A stretch of 64,000 nt of DNA from Kitasatospora sp. NBC_01287 (GCF_026340565.1 NZ_JAPEPB010000001.1:4192501-4256500), one strand, 5' to 3'. Positions 43,063 to 52,138 are shown, numbered from the stretch's first letter. Translations and numbers: made by a program. The notes: generated by a model not told the origin, from the sequence alone.

Positions 43063-43617
43063 TCAGCCGCCGTACACGTGTGGGGCGAGCGTACCGATGA
43101 AAGGCAGGTTGCGGAGCTTCTCGGCGTAGTCCAGGCCGTAACCGACCACGAACTCGTTCGGGATGTCGAAGCCGACGTACTTGACGTCGATCTCCACCTT
43201 GGCCGCGTCCGGCTTGCGCAGCAGGGTGCAGACCTCGAGCGAGGCCGGGCCGCGCGAGCCCAGGTTGCCGAGCAGCCAGGACAGCGTCAGGCCGGAGTCG
43301 ATGATGTCCTCGACGATCAGCACGTCGCGACCGGCGATGTCGGTGTCCAGGTCCTTGAGGATCCGCACCACACCGGAGGACTTGGTGCCCATCCCGTAGG
43401 AGGAGACCGCCATCCAGTCCATCGTGACCTGCGAGTGCAGCGCCCGGGCGAGGTCGGCCATCACCATGACGGCGCCCTTGAGGACGCCGACGATCAGCAG
43501 GTCCTTCCCGGCGTAGTCCCGGTCGATCCGCGTCGCCAGCTCGAGCAGCTTGGCGTCGATCTCGTCCTTGCTGATGAGCACCTTCGCCAGGTCGGCGCCC
43601 ATGTCCTTGTCGTCCAC
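43063..43617 (-). CDS. hpt: Hypoxanthine phosphoribosyltransferase
   Basis: 184 residues. Salvages hypoxanthine/guanine with PRPP. The PRPP-binding loop is DVLIVEDIIDSGLTLSWLL near 100-118; LLIVGVLKGAVMVMADLARAL precedes it, and VKYVGFDIPNEFVVGYGLDY is the purine-binding end. GTG 43617 has GAGG about 11 bases upstream. Follows tilS by 41 bases in the conserved tilS-hpt-ftsH order. Confidence 0.96.
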   Translation of the reverse strand: MDDKDMGADLAKVLISKDEIDAKLLELATRIDRDYAGKDLLIVGVLKGAVMVMADLARALHSQVTMDWMAVSSYGMGTKSSGVVRILKDLDTDIAGRDVLIVEDIIDSGLTLSWLLGNLGSRGPASLEVCTLLRKPDAAKVEIDVKYVGFDIPNEFVVGYGLDYAEKLRNLPFIGTLAPHVYGG

Positions 43618-43658
43618 CGGGAGTACGTCCTCAAGGGTTCGTGGTCCTGTGCCGGCAG

Positions 43659-44819
43659 TCAGTCGTCCTGCCGCCGAAACACCAGGTTGCCACACCTGCG
43701 GGTGACCTCGACGCCCCCGGGTAGCTGCAGCGGCCCCTGACCGCGCCAGCCGGTGACCAGCAGGTCCACCGCCTCGAGGTGTCGGGCGAACAGGTCCCCG
43801 GCCCGCGAGCCGGTGCGCAGCGCCACCCGGCGCAGCACCCGGCGGCGCACCGCGGCGGGCAGTTCGGCGAGCGCGGCCACCGGCAGCCCGCCGTGCTCGG
43901 GGCGGTAGAGCTGCTGCTCGGCGCGGAGCGCCCACTGGTCCAGCGCGTCCGCGTCGTCGCGGAACAGCCGGGCGGTGCGGGCCAGCGCCTCGACCACGCC
44001 ACCGCCCAGGTGCTTCTCCAGCACCGGGAGCACCTCGTGCCGGACCCGAGCGCGGGTGTAGGCGGGATCGAGGTTGTGCGGGTCGTCCCAGACCTGGATG
44101 GACTGCACGGCGCAGGCCTGGCGGGTGGCGGAGCGGTCCAGGTCGAGCAGCGGGCGGCGGTAGCGACCCTTCTGGGCGGGCATACCGGCCAGCGAGCGGG
44201 CCCCGGAGCCGCGGGCCAGGCCGAGCAGCACCGTCTCGGCCTGGTCGTCGCGGGTGTGGCCGAGGAAGACGGCCAGCGCCGCGTGGCGCTCGGCGGCCTC
44301 GTCCAGCGCGGCGTAGCGGGCGTCGCGGGCCGCCGCCTCCGGGCCGCCCTGGCGGCCGACCAGCACCGGGACCGCCTCCACCGGGTCGAGGCCGAGCGCG
44401 CGCAGCCGCTCGGCGACCTGGCGGGCGCGGTCGGCGGAGCCGTCCTGCAGGCCGTGGTCGACGGTGACGGCGCCGACCCGCAGGCCGAGTTTGGGGGCCT
44501 CGAAGGCGGTGGCGGCGGCGAGGGCCATGGAGTCCGCGCCGCCGGAGACGGCGACCAGGACCAGTGGCGAGCCGGGGGCCGCGGGGGTGCGGGGCAGCCC
44601 GGAGGGGTGGCGGCGGGCGTTGCCGATCAGCACGGTGGCCGGGGTGGCCGACATGGTGGCGGCCGGCGCGGCGGCGGCGGCGAGAGCCGCCGCGGGGACC
44701 GGGACGGCGGTGGAGCGCAGGGCGGCGGCCGGAACCGGGACGGCCGCCTCGGCCGCCAGGTCGATCAGGGCGCGGCGGACGGCCAGGCGTATCGCCGCGA
44801 CGGCAGGGTGTGGGCCCAC
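43659..44819 (-). CDS. tilS: tRNA(Ile)-lysidine synthetase TilS
   Basis: 386 residues. Modifies C34 of the AUA-reading tRNA-Ile to lysidine using ATP and lysine. The PP-loop is VAVSGGADSMALAAA near residue 85; further motifs are VTVDHGLQDGSADRARQVAE, RYAALDEAAERH and GHTRDDQAETVLLGLARGSG. The first 70 residues are an Ala/Val-rich extension, longer than in E. coli. GTG 44819 (VGPHPAV) follows GAGGAG. First of the tilS-hpt pair. Confidence 0.94.
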   Translation of the reverse strand: MGPHPAVAAIRLAVRRALIDLAAEAAVPVPAAALRSTAVPVPAAALAAAAAPAATMSATPATVLIGNARRHPSGLPRTPAAPGSPLVLVAVSGGADSMALAAATAFEAPKLGLRVGAVTVDHGLQDGSADRARQVAERLRALGLDPVEAVPVLVGRQGGPEAAARDARYAALDEAAERHAALAVFLGHTRDDQAETVLLGLARGSGARSLAGMPAQKGRYRRPLLDLDRSATRQACAVQSIQVWDDPHNLDPAYTRARVRHEVLPVLEKHLGGGVVEALARTARLFRDDADALDQWALRAEQQLYRPEHGGLPVAALAELPAAVRRRVLRRVALRTGSRAGDLFARHLEAVDLLVTGWRGQGPLQLPGGVEVTRRCGNLVFRRQDD

Positions 44820-44964
44820 GGTGGAGCAACTCCTCAGCTGGATGGGTGACCGAACGCTCACAGATCGTCGCAGAAAGGCGGACGCGCCCCGCCCACCCGC
44901 GCCACCGGTACGACCACCGTCCCACGGACGGGTGAATGAAGAAACGTTCCGCCGCCCCGCCCCC

Positions 44965-46164
44965 TCACTCGTCCGGGGGCTTCGGCTGGGACTGGCGTCC
45001 GACCCGGGCCACCCACGCGGCCGGATCGTGGATCTCCTCCTTGGTCGGCAGGGTGTTCGGCGAGGTCCAGACCCGGTTGAAGCCGTCCATCCCGATCCGG
45101 TCCAGCACCCCGCGCACGAAGACCGCGCCGTCCTGGTACTGGCGCAGCTTGGCGTCCATCCCGAGCAGGCGGCGCAGCACCAGGTCGAGCCGGCTCGCGC
45201 CCCGGTCGCGGCGGCGCTGGAACTTCTCCCGGATCTCCGCCACGCTCGGCACCACGCTGGGGCCCACGCCGTCCATCACCACGTCCGCGTGGCCCTCCAG
45301 CAGCGACATCACCGCGGTCAGCCGGGCCAGGATCTCGCGCTGGCCCGGGGTCTGCACCACGTCCAGCAGCGTGCCGCCGCCCCCGGTCCTGCTGGTCGCG
45401 CTCCGCTCGCCGGGCGCCAGCGCCTCGCGCAGCCGCTCCAGCAGGGCCACCGGCTCGACGTCGGTCTCGGCCAGGAAGGCCTGCACCTCGGACTGCACGT
45501 GGTCGCGCAGCCAGGGCACCGCGCTGAACTGGGTGCGGTGGGTCTCCTCGTGCAGGCAGACCCAGAGCCGGAAGTCGTGCGGGTCGACGTCCAGCTCCCG
45601 CTCCACCTGGACGATGTTCGGCGCCACCAGCAGCAGCCGCCCCTGGACCGGCTGCCGCGGGCCACCGGTCCTGGGCCGGTCGAAGAGTTCGGCCGGGCTG
45701 TCGGGGGCGGCGTCCGGCAGCGGGTCGCCGCCGGCCGCGAAGGTCTCGTACTGGCCTAGCACCTTGCCGGAGAGCAACGCCAGCACCGCGCCCACCTCCA
45801 CGCCGGTGAGCTTCTCGCCGACCGCCCCGAGCACCGCGCCGCCGGGCGTCTCGGCCCGCTTGGCGGCCAGCTTCTCGGTCAGCGGGCGGATCACCGTGCG
45901 GAAGCCCGCCACATTGGCCCGCACCCAGCCGACCCGGTCCACCACCAGGACCGGCGCGGCCCCGTCGGCCGCCAGCCGGGAGGCGCGCATCCCGGTGAAG
46001 CCGCGCACCGCGTCCTCGGCGGCCAGCGCGTGCCGACGCAGCTCGGCCACCACGGTGCGGGCCTCGTCGCGGGTGACCTGGGGTCCTGGTCTGGCCAGCC
46101 GGGTCGCCGTCGCGACCGCGAGATTCCAGTCGACCATGTCAGCACCGCCGCTCGCGCTCGTCAT
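44965..46164 (-). CDS. Zinc-dependent metalloprotease (DUF2342)
   Basis: 399 residues of the actinobacterial DUF2342/zinicin-like family. The HExxH-type zinc site is LWVCLHEETHRTQFSAVPWL near 205; a conserved hydrophobic block SLLEGHADVVMDGVGP supplies further ligands. Early signature: VDWNLAVATATRLARPGP. Always found between dacB and tilS in streptomycetes, which fits here. Role unknown. ATG 46164 or the GTG three codons earlier can serve as start. Confidence 0.88.
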   Translation of the reverse strand: MTSASGGADMVDWNLAVATATRLARPGPQVTRDEARTVVAELRRHALAAEDAVRGFTGMRASRLAADGAAPVLVVDRVGWVRANVAGFRTVIRPLTEKLAAKRAETPGGAVLGAVGEKLTGVEVGAVLALLSGKVLGQYETFAAGGDPLPDAAPDSPAELFDRPRTGGPRQPVQGRLLLVAPNIVQVERELDVDPHDFRLWVCLHEETHRTQFSAVPWLRDHVQSEVQAFLAETDVEPVALLERLREALAPGERSATSRTGGGGTLLDVVQTPGQREILARLTAVMSLLEGHADVVMDGVGPSVVPSVAEIREKFQRRRDRGASRLDLVLRRLLGMDAKLRQYQDGAVFVRGVLDRIGMDGFNRVWTSPNTLPTKEEIHDPAAWVARVGRQSQPKPPDE

Positions 46165-46220
46165 GCCCCTCACGGTACGTGCTGCGGGCCCCCGGCCCCA
46201 CCCCTTCCGCGCGGGCCCGA

Positions 46221-47618
46221 CTACTTGCAGCCGCAGGAGACCAACTTGGCCACGATCCGGTCCATCGCGGCCCGGGCGGCGTTCGCATCGGCCCCGGTCC
46301 TGGTCATCAGCGCGAAGTCCAGCACCCGCCCGTCGGCGTCCACCAGGGTGCCCGCCAACGTGTTGACGCCGCTGAGGCTGCCGGTCTTGCCCCGCACCAC
46401 GCCGGCGCCGTCGGCCGATCCCTGGGCGGCGGTGAAGCGGGTGCCCAGGGTGCCGGTCAGCGAGGCGATCGGCAGGCCGGTGAGCACCGGGCGCAGCTGG
46501 GGGTGGTCGGCGGAGGTGGCCAGTGAGAGCAGGTCGGTCAGCACGATCGGCGGGATGGTGTTGTGCACGTTCAAGCCGCTGCCGTCGTTCAGCTGCACGC
46601 CCGCCATCGGGATGCCCAGGCCGCCCAGGGTCTGGGTGACCGCGGCGGCCGCGCCGTCGTAACTGACCGGCTGGTGCTGGGCGATCGCGACCTGCCGGGC
46701 CACCGCCTCGGCCAGGGTGTTGTCGGAGTTGGTCAGCAGCCGCTCGACCAGCCGGGGCAGCACCGGCGACTGCACCTGGGCGAGCGGCGCCGCGTTCGCC
46801 GGGGCCTGTGCCTGGGCGGGCTTGCCGTCCACCGCGACCCCCTGGGCGGCGAGCAGGCCGGTGAACTCGGCCACCGCCTGGGCGGCCGGATCGGCCACCC
46901 GCACCGGGGCGTCGATGTCCTGGGTGGCGGTCACCCGGCCCTCGTCGACCATCAGCGACGACATCGGACCTATGTTGACGCCGTCGTTGAACTTGTGCGC
47001 GGCCGGGCCGGTGTAGAGCGAGGTGTCGTAGCCCAGGTGCACGGTGGTCACACCGCCCGCCTTGAGCGCGGTGGCGGTGGCGGCCGCCAGGTCGATCAGC
47101 GAGGCGGGCGCCGTGTCGGCGTCCACCGGGGCGCCGCCGATCCGGATCTGGTCCGCCGGCAGCCCGGTCAGCGTCGGGTCGCCGCCGCCGACCAGCACGA
47201 TGTCGGCGGGGGTGGCGCCGTGCACCACCTTGGTGGTCAGCCGGGTCTGCGGCGGCAACAGGCTGAGCGCGGCCACGGAGGTGGCCAACTTGGTGGTGGA
47301 GGCCGGGGTGGACGGGGTGGTCTCGCCCGAGCCCAGCAGCAGCTTGCCGGTGCCGCCGTCGGTGATCGCGAAGGTCAGCGTGCCCAGGGCCTTGTCCGAG
47401 GTGAGCTGGCCGAGCGCGGCCTGCAGCCCCGCGGCACTGGGCAGGCCCTCGGTGCCGGTGCTGACCGCCGGGGTGAGCACCGGCGGCGCCACCGCGGACG
47501 GGGTGCTGCCGTCCGGCGCCTGCGGGTGCGCCGGTCCTCCCGCGGCCAGCAGGGCCACCCCGGTCAGTCCCGCCACCACACTCGCGCCCAGACCCCTGCG
47601 AGTCCCCGTGCCTGTCAC
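46221..47618 (-). CDS. dacB: D-Ala-D-Ala carboxypeptidase/endopeptidase (PBP4 type)
   Basis: 465 residues. An N-terminal signal (LGASVVAGLTGVALLAAGG) directs export. Penicillin-binding motifs: SxxK as STPASTTKLA near 104, SxN as TNSDNTLAEAV near 296, and KTG as VRGKTGSLSG near 408. A large inserted domain between the first two motifs is typical of class C PBPs. Trims peptidoglycan stem peptides. GTG 47618 follows AAAGGGG; the protein ends with a Cys pair (SCGCK). Divergent from ppa. Confidence 0.94.
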   Translation of the reverse strand: MTGTGTRRGLGASVVAGLTGVALLAAGGPAHPQAPDGSTPSAVAPPVLTPAVSTGTEGLPSAAGLQAALGQLTSDKALGTLTFAITDGGTGKLLLGSGETTPSTPASTTKLATSVAALSLLPPQTRLTTKVVHGATPADIVLVGGGDPTLTGLPADQIRIGGAPVDADTAPASLIDLAAATATALKAGGVTTVHLGYDTSLYTGPAAHKFNDGVNIGPMSSLMVDEGRVTATQDIDAPVRVADPAAQAVAEFTGLLAAQGVAVDGKPAQAQAPANAAPLAQVQSPVLPRLVERLLTNSDNTLAEAVARQVAIAQHQPVSYDGAAAAVTQTLGGLGIPMAGVQLNDGSGLNVHNTIPPIVLTDLLSLATSADHPQLRPVLTGLPIASLTGTLGTRFTAAQGSADGAGVVRGKTGSLSGVNTLAGTLVDADGRVLDFALMTRTGADANAARAAMDRIVAKLVSCGCK

Positions 47619-47694
47619 AGCCCAACCCCTTTCCACAGCACTCCCTCCCGTAGGAGACACTTGGATTCTGTCAGTCCCTACCTTGGAGGCACCG

Positions 47695-48189
47695 TTGGAG
47701 TTCGACGTCACCATCGAGATCCCGAAGGGCTCCCGCAACAAGTACGAGGTCGACCACGAGAGCGGTCGTCTTCGCCTTGACCGGATGCTCTTCACCTCGA
47801 CCCGCTACCCGGCCGACTACGGCTTCGTCGAGGGCACTCTCGGCGAGGACGGCGACCCGCTGGACGCCCTGGTCATCCTGGACGAGCCGACCTTCCCCGG
47901 CTGCCTGATCAAGTGCCGCGCGATCGGCATGTTCAAGATGACCGACGAGGCGGGCGGCGACGACAAGCTGCTCTGCGTGCCGGCCACCGACCCGCGGTGG
48001 GAGCACCTGCGGGACATCCACCACGTGTCGGAGTTCGACCGCCTGGAGATCCAGCACTTCTTCGAGGTCTACAAGGACCTGGAGCCCGGCAAGTCGGTCG
48101 AGGGTGCCGAGTGGGTCGGCCGCCTCGAGGCCGAGACCGAGATCACCGCTTCGGTCAAGCGTCTGGCGGAGTCCGGCGACGCGCACTGA
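47695..48189 (+). CDS. ppa: Inorganic pyrophosphatase
   Basis: 164-residue family I pyrophosphatase, pulling biosynthetic reactions forward by hydrolysing PPi. Active-site blocks: EFDVTIEIPKGSRNKYEVDH, YPADYGFVEGTLGEDGDPLD with the DxDxxD metal ligands DGDPLDALV, and HHVSEFDRLEIQHFFEVYKD. The start is TTG 47695, with GGAGG six bases upstream; earlier in-frame codons overlap the divergent dacB promoter and are not coding. Confidence 0.97.
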   Translation: MEFDVTIEIPKGSRNKYEVDHESGRLRLDRMLFTSTRYPADYGFVEGTLGEDGDPLDALVILDEPTFPGCLIKCRAIGMFKMTDEAGGDDKLLCVPATDPRWEHLRDIHHVSEFDRLEIQHFFEVYKDLEPGKSVEGAEWVGRLEAETEITASVKRLAESGDAH

Positions 48190-48212
48190 GCGTGGTGCTC
48201 GTGCCGGGCGGT

Positions 48213-48255
48213 CTCACCCTCCGCCCTCGGTCGCCGGACCGAGGGCGAAGGTGAG
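48213..48255. terminator. Bidirectional terminator ppa / asparaginase
   Basis: CTCACCCTCCGCCCTCGGTC and GACCGAGGGCGAAGGTGAG pair with a single bulge around a GCCG loop between two convergent genes. Confidence 0.92.
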
Positions 48256-48293
48256 GGATCGGCCTCGACGGGAGCGCACCGGCGGGGCGGGCC

Positions 48294-49250
48294 TCAGATG
48301 ACGGCCCGGATCTCGCCCACCACCGCAGCGCCGCCGAGCAGCGGAGCGCTGCCGATCCGGTCCAGCACCGGGTCCTGGTAGCCCAGCCGGCGCAGCACGG
48401 CCGCCAGCACCGGGCCGATCGCCCGGCCCGCGCCGTCATCGATCTTGAAGGCCAGCGCCCGTCCGTCGGGCAGCGCCACCGCCTGCACCGCCTCCGCACC
48501 CATCTTGGCGAGCGTGCCGGGGATCGCCCGCATCAGCCAGGTGTCCGGACGGCGGGTGCCGGCCACGAACTCGGGGTGAGCGCGCATCGCGTCCGCGACC
48601 CGGCGCTGGGCACTGCCCTCCTCGGCCCGCAGCAGCGCGCGGTAGCCGCGGGCCAGGCCGATGAGCGAGACGGCCAGCAGCGGCGCGCCGCAGCCGTCGG
48701 TCCCGGCCGCGGCTATCGACTCGCCGCAGGCCTCCTCCTGGGCCGCCAGGGCCAGCCGCTGGATCGGGTGCTCCGGGTCCAGGTAGCTCGTGGTCCGCCA
48801 GCCGTTGGCCACGCTGGCGGCCAGCCAGGCGGCGTGTTTGCCGGAGCAGTTCATCAGCAGCGGCTCGCGCTCGCCGCCGCCGGCCAGCACGGCTTCGGCC
48901 TCGGTCGGGTCCAGCGGGAGGTCCGGCGGGGTCTGCAGCGCACCGGCATCCAGGCCGGCCCCGGCCAGGATGCTCCGGACGCCGTCCAGGTGAAACGATT
49001 CGCCGGAGTGGCTCGCGGCCGCCAGTGCCAGCAGCTCGCCCTCGATCGGCAGGCCGGCCCGCAGCGTCGCGACCGCCTGGAAGGGCTTGTTGGAGGAGCG
49101 TGGGAAGACCGGGCGCCCGGGGTCGCCCAGGGCGAACTCGACCGAGCCGTCCGGGGCGAGCACCACCAGGGAGCCGCGGTGGTGGCCCTCGGTGAAGCCG
49201 GAGCGGACGACCTCGGCGAGGACGGGCGAGCTGGCGGCGGAGTCTGGCAT
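48294..49250 (-). CDS. Asparaginase (rhizobial/AnsA-type family)
   Basis: 318 residues of the thermolabile asparaginase family related to Rhizobium etli AnsA, unlike the classical AnsB fold. Visible blocks: VFPRSSNKPFQAVATLRAGL (Ser/Lys nucleophile candidates), ASHSGESFHLDGVRSILAG, LMNCSGKHAAWLAAS and GTDGCGAPLLAVSLIGLARG. The Cys-containing motifs match the family. ATG 49250 has GGAAGG upstream. Convergent with ppa. Confidence 0.9.
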   Translation of the reverse strand: MPDSAASSPVLAEVVRSGFTEGHHRGSLVVLAPDGSVEFALGDPGRPVFPRSSNKPFQAVATLRAGLPIEGELLALAAASHSGESFHLDGVRSILAGAGLDAGALQTPPDLPLDPTEAEAVLAGGGEREPLLMNCSGKHAAWLAASVANGWRTTSYLDPEHPIQRLALAAQEEACGESIAAAGTDGCGAPLLAVSLIGLARGYRALLRAEEGSAQRRVADAMRAHPEFVAGTRRPDTWLMRAIPGTLAKMGAEAVQAVALPDGRALAFKIDDGAGRAIGPVLAAVLRRLGYQDPVLDRIGSAPLLGGAAVVGEIRAVI

Positions 49251-49308
49251 CGGTGGCAGCCTTCCGGAGCAGGTGGGGATGGGTGCCGACCGCCGTGGCC
49301 CGCTGATC

Positions 49309-49878
49309 TCAGTCGGGCATCGGGCCGCCGGCCAGCAGGTCGTCGACCCGCGCTTCCCCCTCACGGTACCGCCGGGTGATCTCCGCCCCGCAGCCGTCCG
49401 CCGTGCGCTGCAGCAGCTGACGGCGCCCGGAGACCTCCCGCTCGTGCGCGGTGAGCCGGTCCAGCGCCGCGAGCAGTTCGGCCGAGGCGTGCGCGGCCAG
49501 GTCGGCCAGCTGGACATCGCCCATCAGGGCGTCCGCCTGCGCCTGGTACTGCTCGCCGCGCGGCGTGCCCAGGGTCACGTGCCGGGCGGACTGGCGCACG
49601 TTGGAGGGGGCGTCGGCGAGGATCTGCGGCAGCCGGTGCAGCAGCGTCTCCTGCAGGGGGTCCGAGCGCGGCGGGCGCGGGTGGCGGTCGAGCGTGCGGC
49701 GGTCCAGCTCGGCCCGCAGGATGTCCACCCGGCCCTGCAGCAGCCGGCGCAGGTAGGACAGGTCGGCCTCCTGCTCCAGGGCGTCCCTGCGCAGTGTGCG
49801 CAACGCGTCCAGGCCCAGCTCCTCGATCGCCGGCACCACCGGCGCCGCGGCCTCACCTGGCGCCCCGTTCGGATCCAT
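49309..49878 (-). CDS. rsiG: RsiG, c-di-GMP-binding anti-sigma factor for WhiG
   Basis: 189-residue helical protein. The RsiG signature E-x3-S-x2-R-x3-Q-x3-D occurs twice: E37-S41-R44-Q48-D52 and E146-S150-R153-Q157-D161, one on each helix of the expected antiparallel coiled coil. In Streptomyces RsiG binds two c-di-GMP through these motifs and then holds the sporulation sigma factor WhiG inactive. Both motifs are intact, so binding should be functional. ATG 49878 (MDPNG) is preferred. The WhiG gene is not in this window, but a c-di-GMP synthase gene is. Confidence 0.93.
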   Translation of the reverse strand: MDPNGAPGEAAAPVVPAIEELGLDALRTLRRDALEQEADLSYLRRLLQGRVDILRAELDRRTLDRHPRPPRSDPLQETLLHRLPQILADAPSNVRQSARHVTLGTPRGEQYQAQADALMGDVQLADLAAHASAELLAALDRLTAHEREVSGRRQLLQRTADGCGAEITRRYREGEARVDDLLAGGPMPD

Positions 49879-50180
49879 CGACCAACCACCTGCCCTCACC
49901 ATCGGTCCCACCCTTTGCCGACCCTCCGCCGGTTGCACGCCCTGGCGCCCCCCGCGGGTTCCCCGCCGCCGCCCCTGCCACCCACTCGGGCGAGTGCCCT
50001 CGGCACGGGTGTGCGAGCGGTGCGAACGGCCGTCCGCGGCGAGCGGTACGGCCGACTCCGGAATCGTGCCACCCCGCGGGGCCCGGTGCGGCGCAGATGC
50101 ACCCGAACGGCGGCCTGGCGAACGGACCTGGCTGGTATGACCTGTGGGCCGGCGCCGCGCCGGACGGCACAATGGCCCGC
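49879..50180. other. Divergent region rsiG / dtd
   Basis: 302 bases of promoter sequence for two divergent genes. No operator, leader or gene could be recognised. Confidence 0.5.
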
Positions 50181-50615
50181 ATGCGAGCAGTGGTGCAGCG
50201 GGTGAGTGAGGCCGCCGTGACGGTGGCCGGGGAACAGGTCGGGGCGATCAGCGGGCCGGGGCTCTGCGTCCTGGTCGGGGTGACGCACGAGGACGGCCCG
50301 GCCCAGGCCGCGCAGCTGGCCCGCAAGTTGTGGACGCTGCGGCTCTTCGAGGCGGACGGCACCGAGAAGTCCTGCTCGGACCTGGCCGCGCCGCTGCTGG
50401 TGATCAGTCAGTTCACGCTCTACGGCGACGCCCGCAAGGGGCGCCGCCCCACCTGGAACGCCGCCGCGCCGGGACCGGTGGCCGAGCCGCTGGTGGCCGA
50501 GGTGGTCGAGCGGTTGCGGGCGCTGGGCGCCGAGGTGGAGACCGGCCGGTTCGGGGCGGACATGACCGTCTCGCTGGTGAACGACGGGCCGTTCACCGTA
50601 CTGCTGGAGGTCTGA
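50181..50615 (+). CDS. dtd: D-aminoacyl-tRNA deacylase
   Basis: 144 residues. Removes D-amino acids and glycine mischarged on tRNA. Signatures: MRAVVQRVSEAAVTVAGEQV at the start, LVISQFTLYGDARKGRRP containing the catalytic SQFTLY, and MTVSLVNDGPFTVLLEV at the end. The cross-subunit Gly-Pro motif (NDGP) is present, with Phe in place of the usual Val/Ala after it. ATG 50181 gives the family N-terminus; ATG 50172 is possible. Confidence 0.95.
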   Translation: MRAVVQRVSEAAVTVAGEQVGAISGPGLCVLVGVTHEDGPAQAAQLARKLWTLRLFEADGTEKSCSDLAAPLLVISQFTLYGDARKGRRPTWNAAAPGPVAEPLVAEVVERLRALGAEVETGRFGADMTVSLVNDGPFTVLLEV

Positions 50616-50616
50616 G

Positions 50617-50656
50617 CCCCGGCCGGCCGCCGCCCACGCGGCTCCCCCGGCCGGGG
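50617..50656. terminator. Bidirectional hairpin dtd / ygfZ
   Basis: CCCCGGCCGG (50617-50626) pairs with CCGGCCGGGG (50647-50656) across a GC-rich 20-base loop between convergent genes. Confidence 0.7.
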
Positions 50657-50663
50657 CCGGCCG

Positions 50664-51626
50664 CTACGGGGCGACCACGACCTCCTGGGCGGCCGGCACG
50701 CCGCCGGCCCGCAGCTCGGCCGCCACCGGGACGTTGCGCTTCACCAGGGCGAGCGCGATCGGGCCCAGCTCGTGGTGGCGGGCCGCCGAGGTGACGAAGC
50801 CCAGCGCCCGGCCCTCCGGCTCGGCGGCCAGGCGCACCTCGGCGCCGTGCGCGGGCAGCACCTCCTCGGTGCCGTCCAGGTGCAGCAGGACCAGGCGGCG
50901 CGGCGGCTTGCCCAGGTTGTGCACCCGGGCCACCGTCTCCTGGCCGCGGTAGCAGCCCTTGTTCAGGTGCACGGCGGTGACCAGCCAGTCCACCTCGTGC
51001 GGGATGGTGCGGTGGTCGGTCTCGAAGCCGAGCCGCGGGCGGTGCGCCTCGATCCGCAGCGCCTCGTAACCCCAGATGCCGGCCGGACTGCCGAACTCCT
51101 TCGCCTGCTCCGCCAGTTCGGCGCGCGGCAGGAACAGGTCGCGGCCCCAGGGCAGTTCGCGCACCGCGGCCGCCCCCGCCGCCGTCGCCGGGTTGCCGGC
51201 CGGCAGGTGGACCACGGCGAACTCCGCCGTGGCGTCGGCGACCTCGACCCGGTACATGAACCTCATCTTCGCCAGGTACTCCAGCAGCGCGCCCTGCGTG
51301 CCGGGCTCGACGTGGGCCCAGCTGGTGGTGCCGTCGTCGACCAGGTAGAGGGCGTGCTCGACGTGCCCGTGCGGGGAGAGGATCAGCGCCTCGGTGGCCT
51401 GCCCCGGTCCGAGACCGCTCACGTGCTGGGTGAGCAGCAGGTGCAGCCAGGCCAGCCGGTCGGGGCCGGTCACGGTGATCACGCCGCGGTGCGACAGGTC
51501 GGTGAAGGCCCGGCCGGCCGCCAGCTCCCGCTGCTCGCGGAAGAGGTCGCCGTAGTGGGCCGCGACGCCCTCGTCGGCTCCCTCGGCGGGGACGGCTCCG
51601 GGCAGGGACAGCAGCGGGCTCTTCAT
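50664..51626 (-). CDS. ygfZ: Folate-binding Fe-S assembly protein YgfZ
   Basis: 320 residues of the YgfZ/CAF17 family, which uses tetrahydrofolate to help maintain certain Fe-S enzymes such as MiaB. The signature LNKGCYRGQETVARVHNLGK (near 225) holds the conserved Cys. Other blocks: LTQHVSGLGPGQATEALILS, and PPRRLVLLHLDGTEEVLPA. GcvT-like fold. Lies 59 bases downstream of nur on the same strand. Confidence 0.95.
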   Translation of the reverse strand: MKSPLLSLPGAVPAEGADEGVAAHYGDLFREQRELAAGRAFTDLSHRGVITVTGPDRLAWLHLLLTQHVSGLGPGQATEALILSPHGHVEHALYLVDDGTTSWAHVEPGTQGALLEYLAKMRFMYRVEVADATAEFAVVHLPAGNPATAAGAAAVRELPWGRDLFLPRAELAEQAKEFGSPAGIWGYEALRIEAHRPRLGFETDHRTIPHEVDWLVTAVHLNKGCYRGQETVARVHNLGKPPRRLVLLHLDGTEEVLPAHGAEVRLAAEPEGRALGFVTSAARHHELGPIALALVKRNVPVAAELRAGGVPAAQEVVVAP

Positions 51627-51646
51627 GCCCGCCAGCTTACGACCGC

Positions 51647-51694
51647 GGCCGCGTCAGGCAGTGGCCGCGTCAGGCGGTGGCCGCGTCAGGTGGC
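51647..51694. repeat. Three-copy 16-bp tandem repeat over the nur stop
   Basis: Units at 51647-51662, 51663-51678 and 51679-51694 all begin GGCCGCGTCAGG and differ only in the last four bases. The nur stop codon (51686-51688) lies in the third unit. Confidence 0.95.
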
Positions 51695-52138
51695 GGCCCG
51701 CTCCGCGGCGGCGGTGCAGTCGGCGCAGCGGCCGAAGATGGCGAAGTGCTCCAGGTCGGTGTCGAAACCGTGCCGCGCGCGCAGGCTCTCGATCAGCGGG
51801 GTGGCGATCGCGGTGTCCGTCTCCGAGACCTTGCCGCAGTCCCGGCAGACCAGGTGCAGGTGGTGGTGGCGGTCGGCCAGGTGGTAGGTCGGCGCGCCGT
51901 GGCCCAGGTGGGCGTGCGAGACCAGGCCCAGCTCCTCCAGCAGCTCCAGGGTCCGGTAGACGGTGGAGATGTTCACCCCGCTCGCGGTCCGCCGGACCTG
52001 GGCCAGGATCTCGTCGGGGGTGGCGTGGTCGAGCACGTCCACCGCCTCCAGCACCAGCTGGCGCTGCGGGGTGAGGCGGTAGCCGCGCTCGCGCAGATCG
52101 GTCTTCCAGTCGGTGCCGGCCGTGCTGTGCTCCGCCAC
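51686..52138 (-). CDS. nur: Nickel-responsive Fur-family regulator Nur
   Basis: 150 residues very close to Streptomyces Nur. DNA-binding half: RERGYRLTPQRQLVLEAVDV, GVNISTVYRTLELLEELGLV. Metal half: HAHLGHGAPTYHLADRHHHL with the clustered His that form the Ni-specific site, and CRDC plus CADC pairs. Represses Fe-superoxide dismutase and nickel uptake when nickel is sufficient. The Cys pairs suggest a structural zinc. Target Nur boxes were not searched for elsewhere in the window. Confidence 0.93.
   Translation of the reverse strand: MAEHSTAGTDWKTDLRERGYRLTPQRQLVLEAVDVLDHATPDEILAQVRRTASGVNISTVYRTLELLEELGLVSHAHLGHGAPTYHLADRHHHLHLVCRDCGKVSETDTAIATPLIESLRARHGFDTDLEHFAIFGRCADCTAAAERAAT

Noticed and set aside
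47044..47694. Upstream extension of ppa
   Set aside because: It overlaps dacB on the other strand. The TTG at 47695 with GGAGG upstream gives the conserved start EFDVTIEIPKG.
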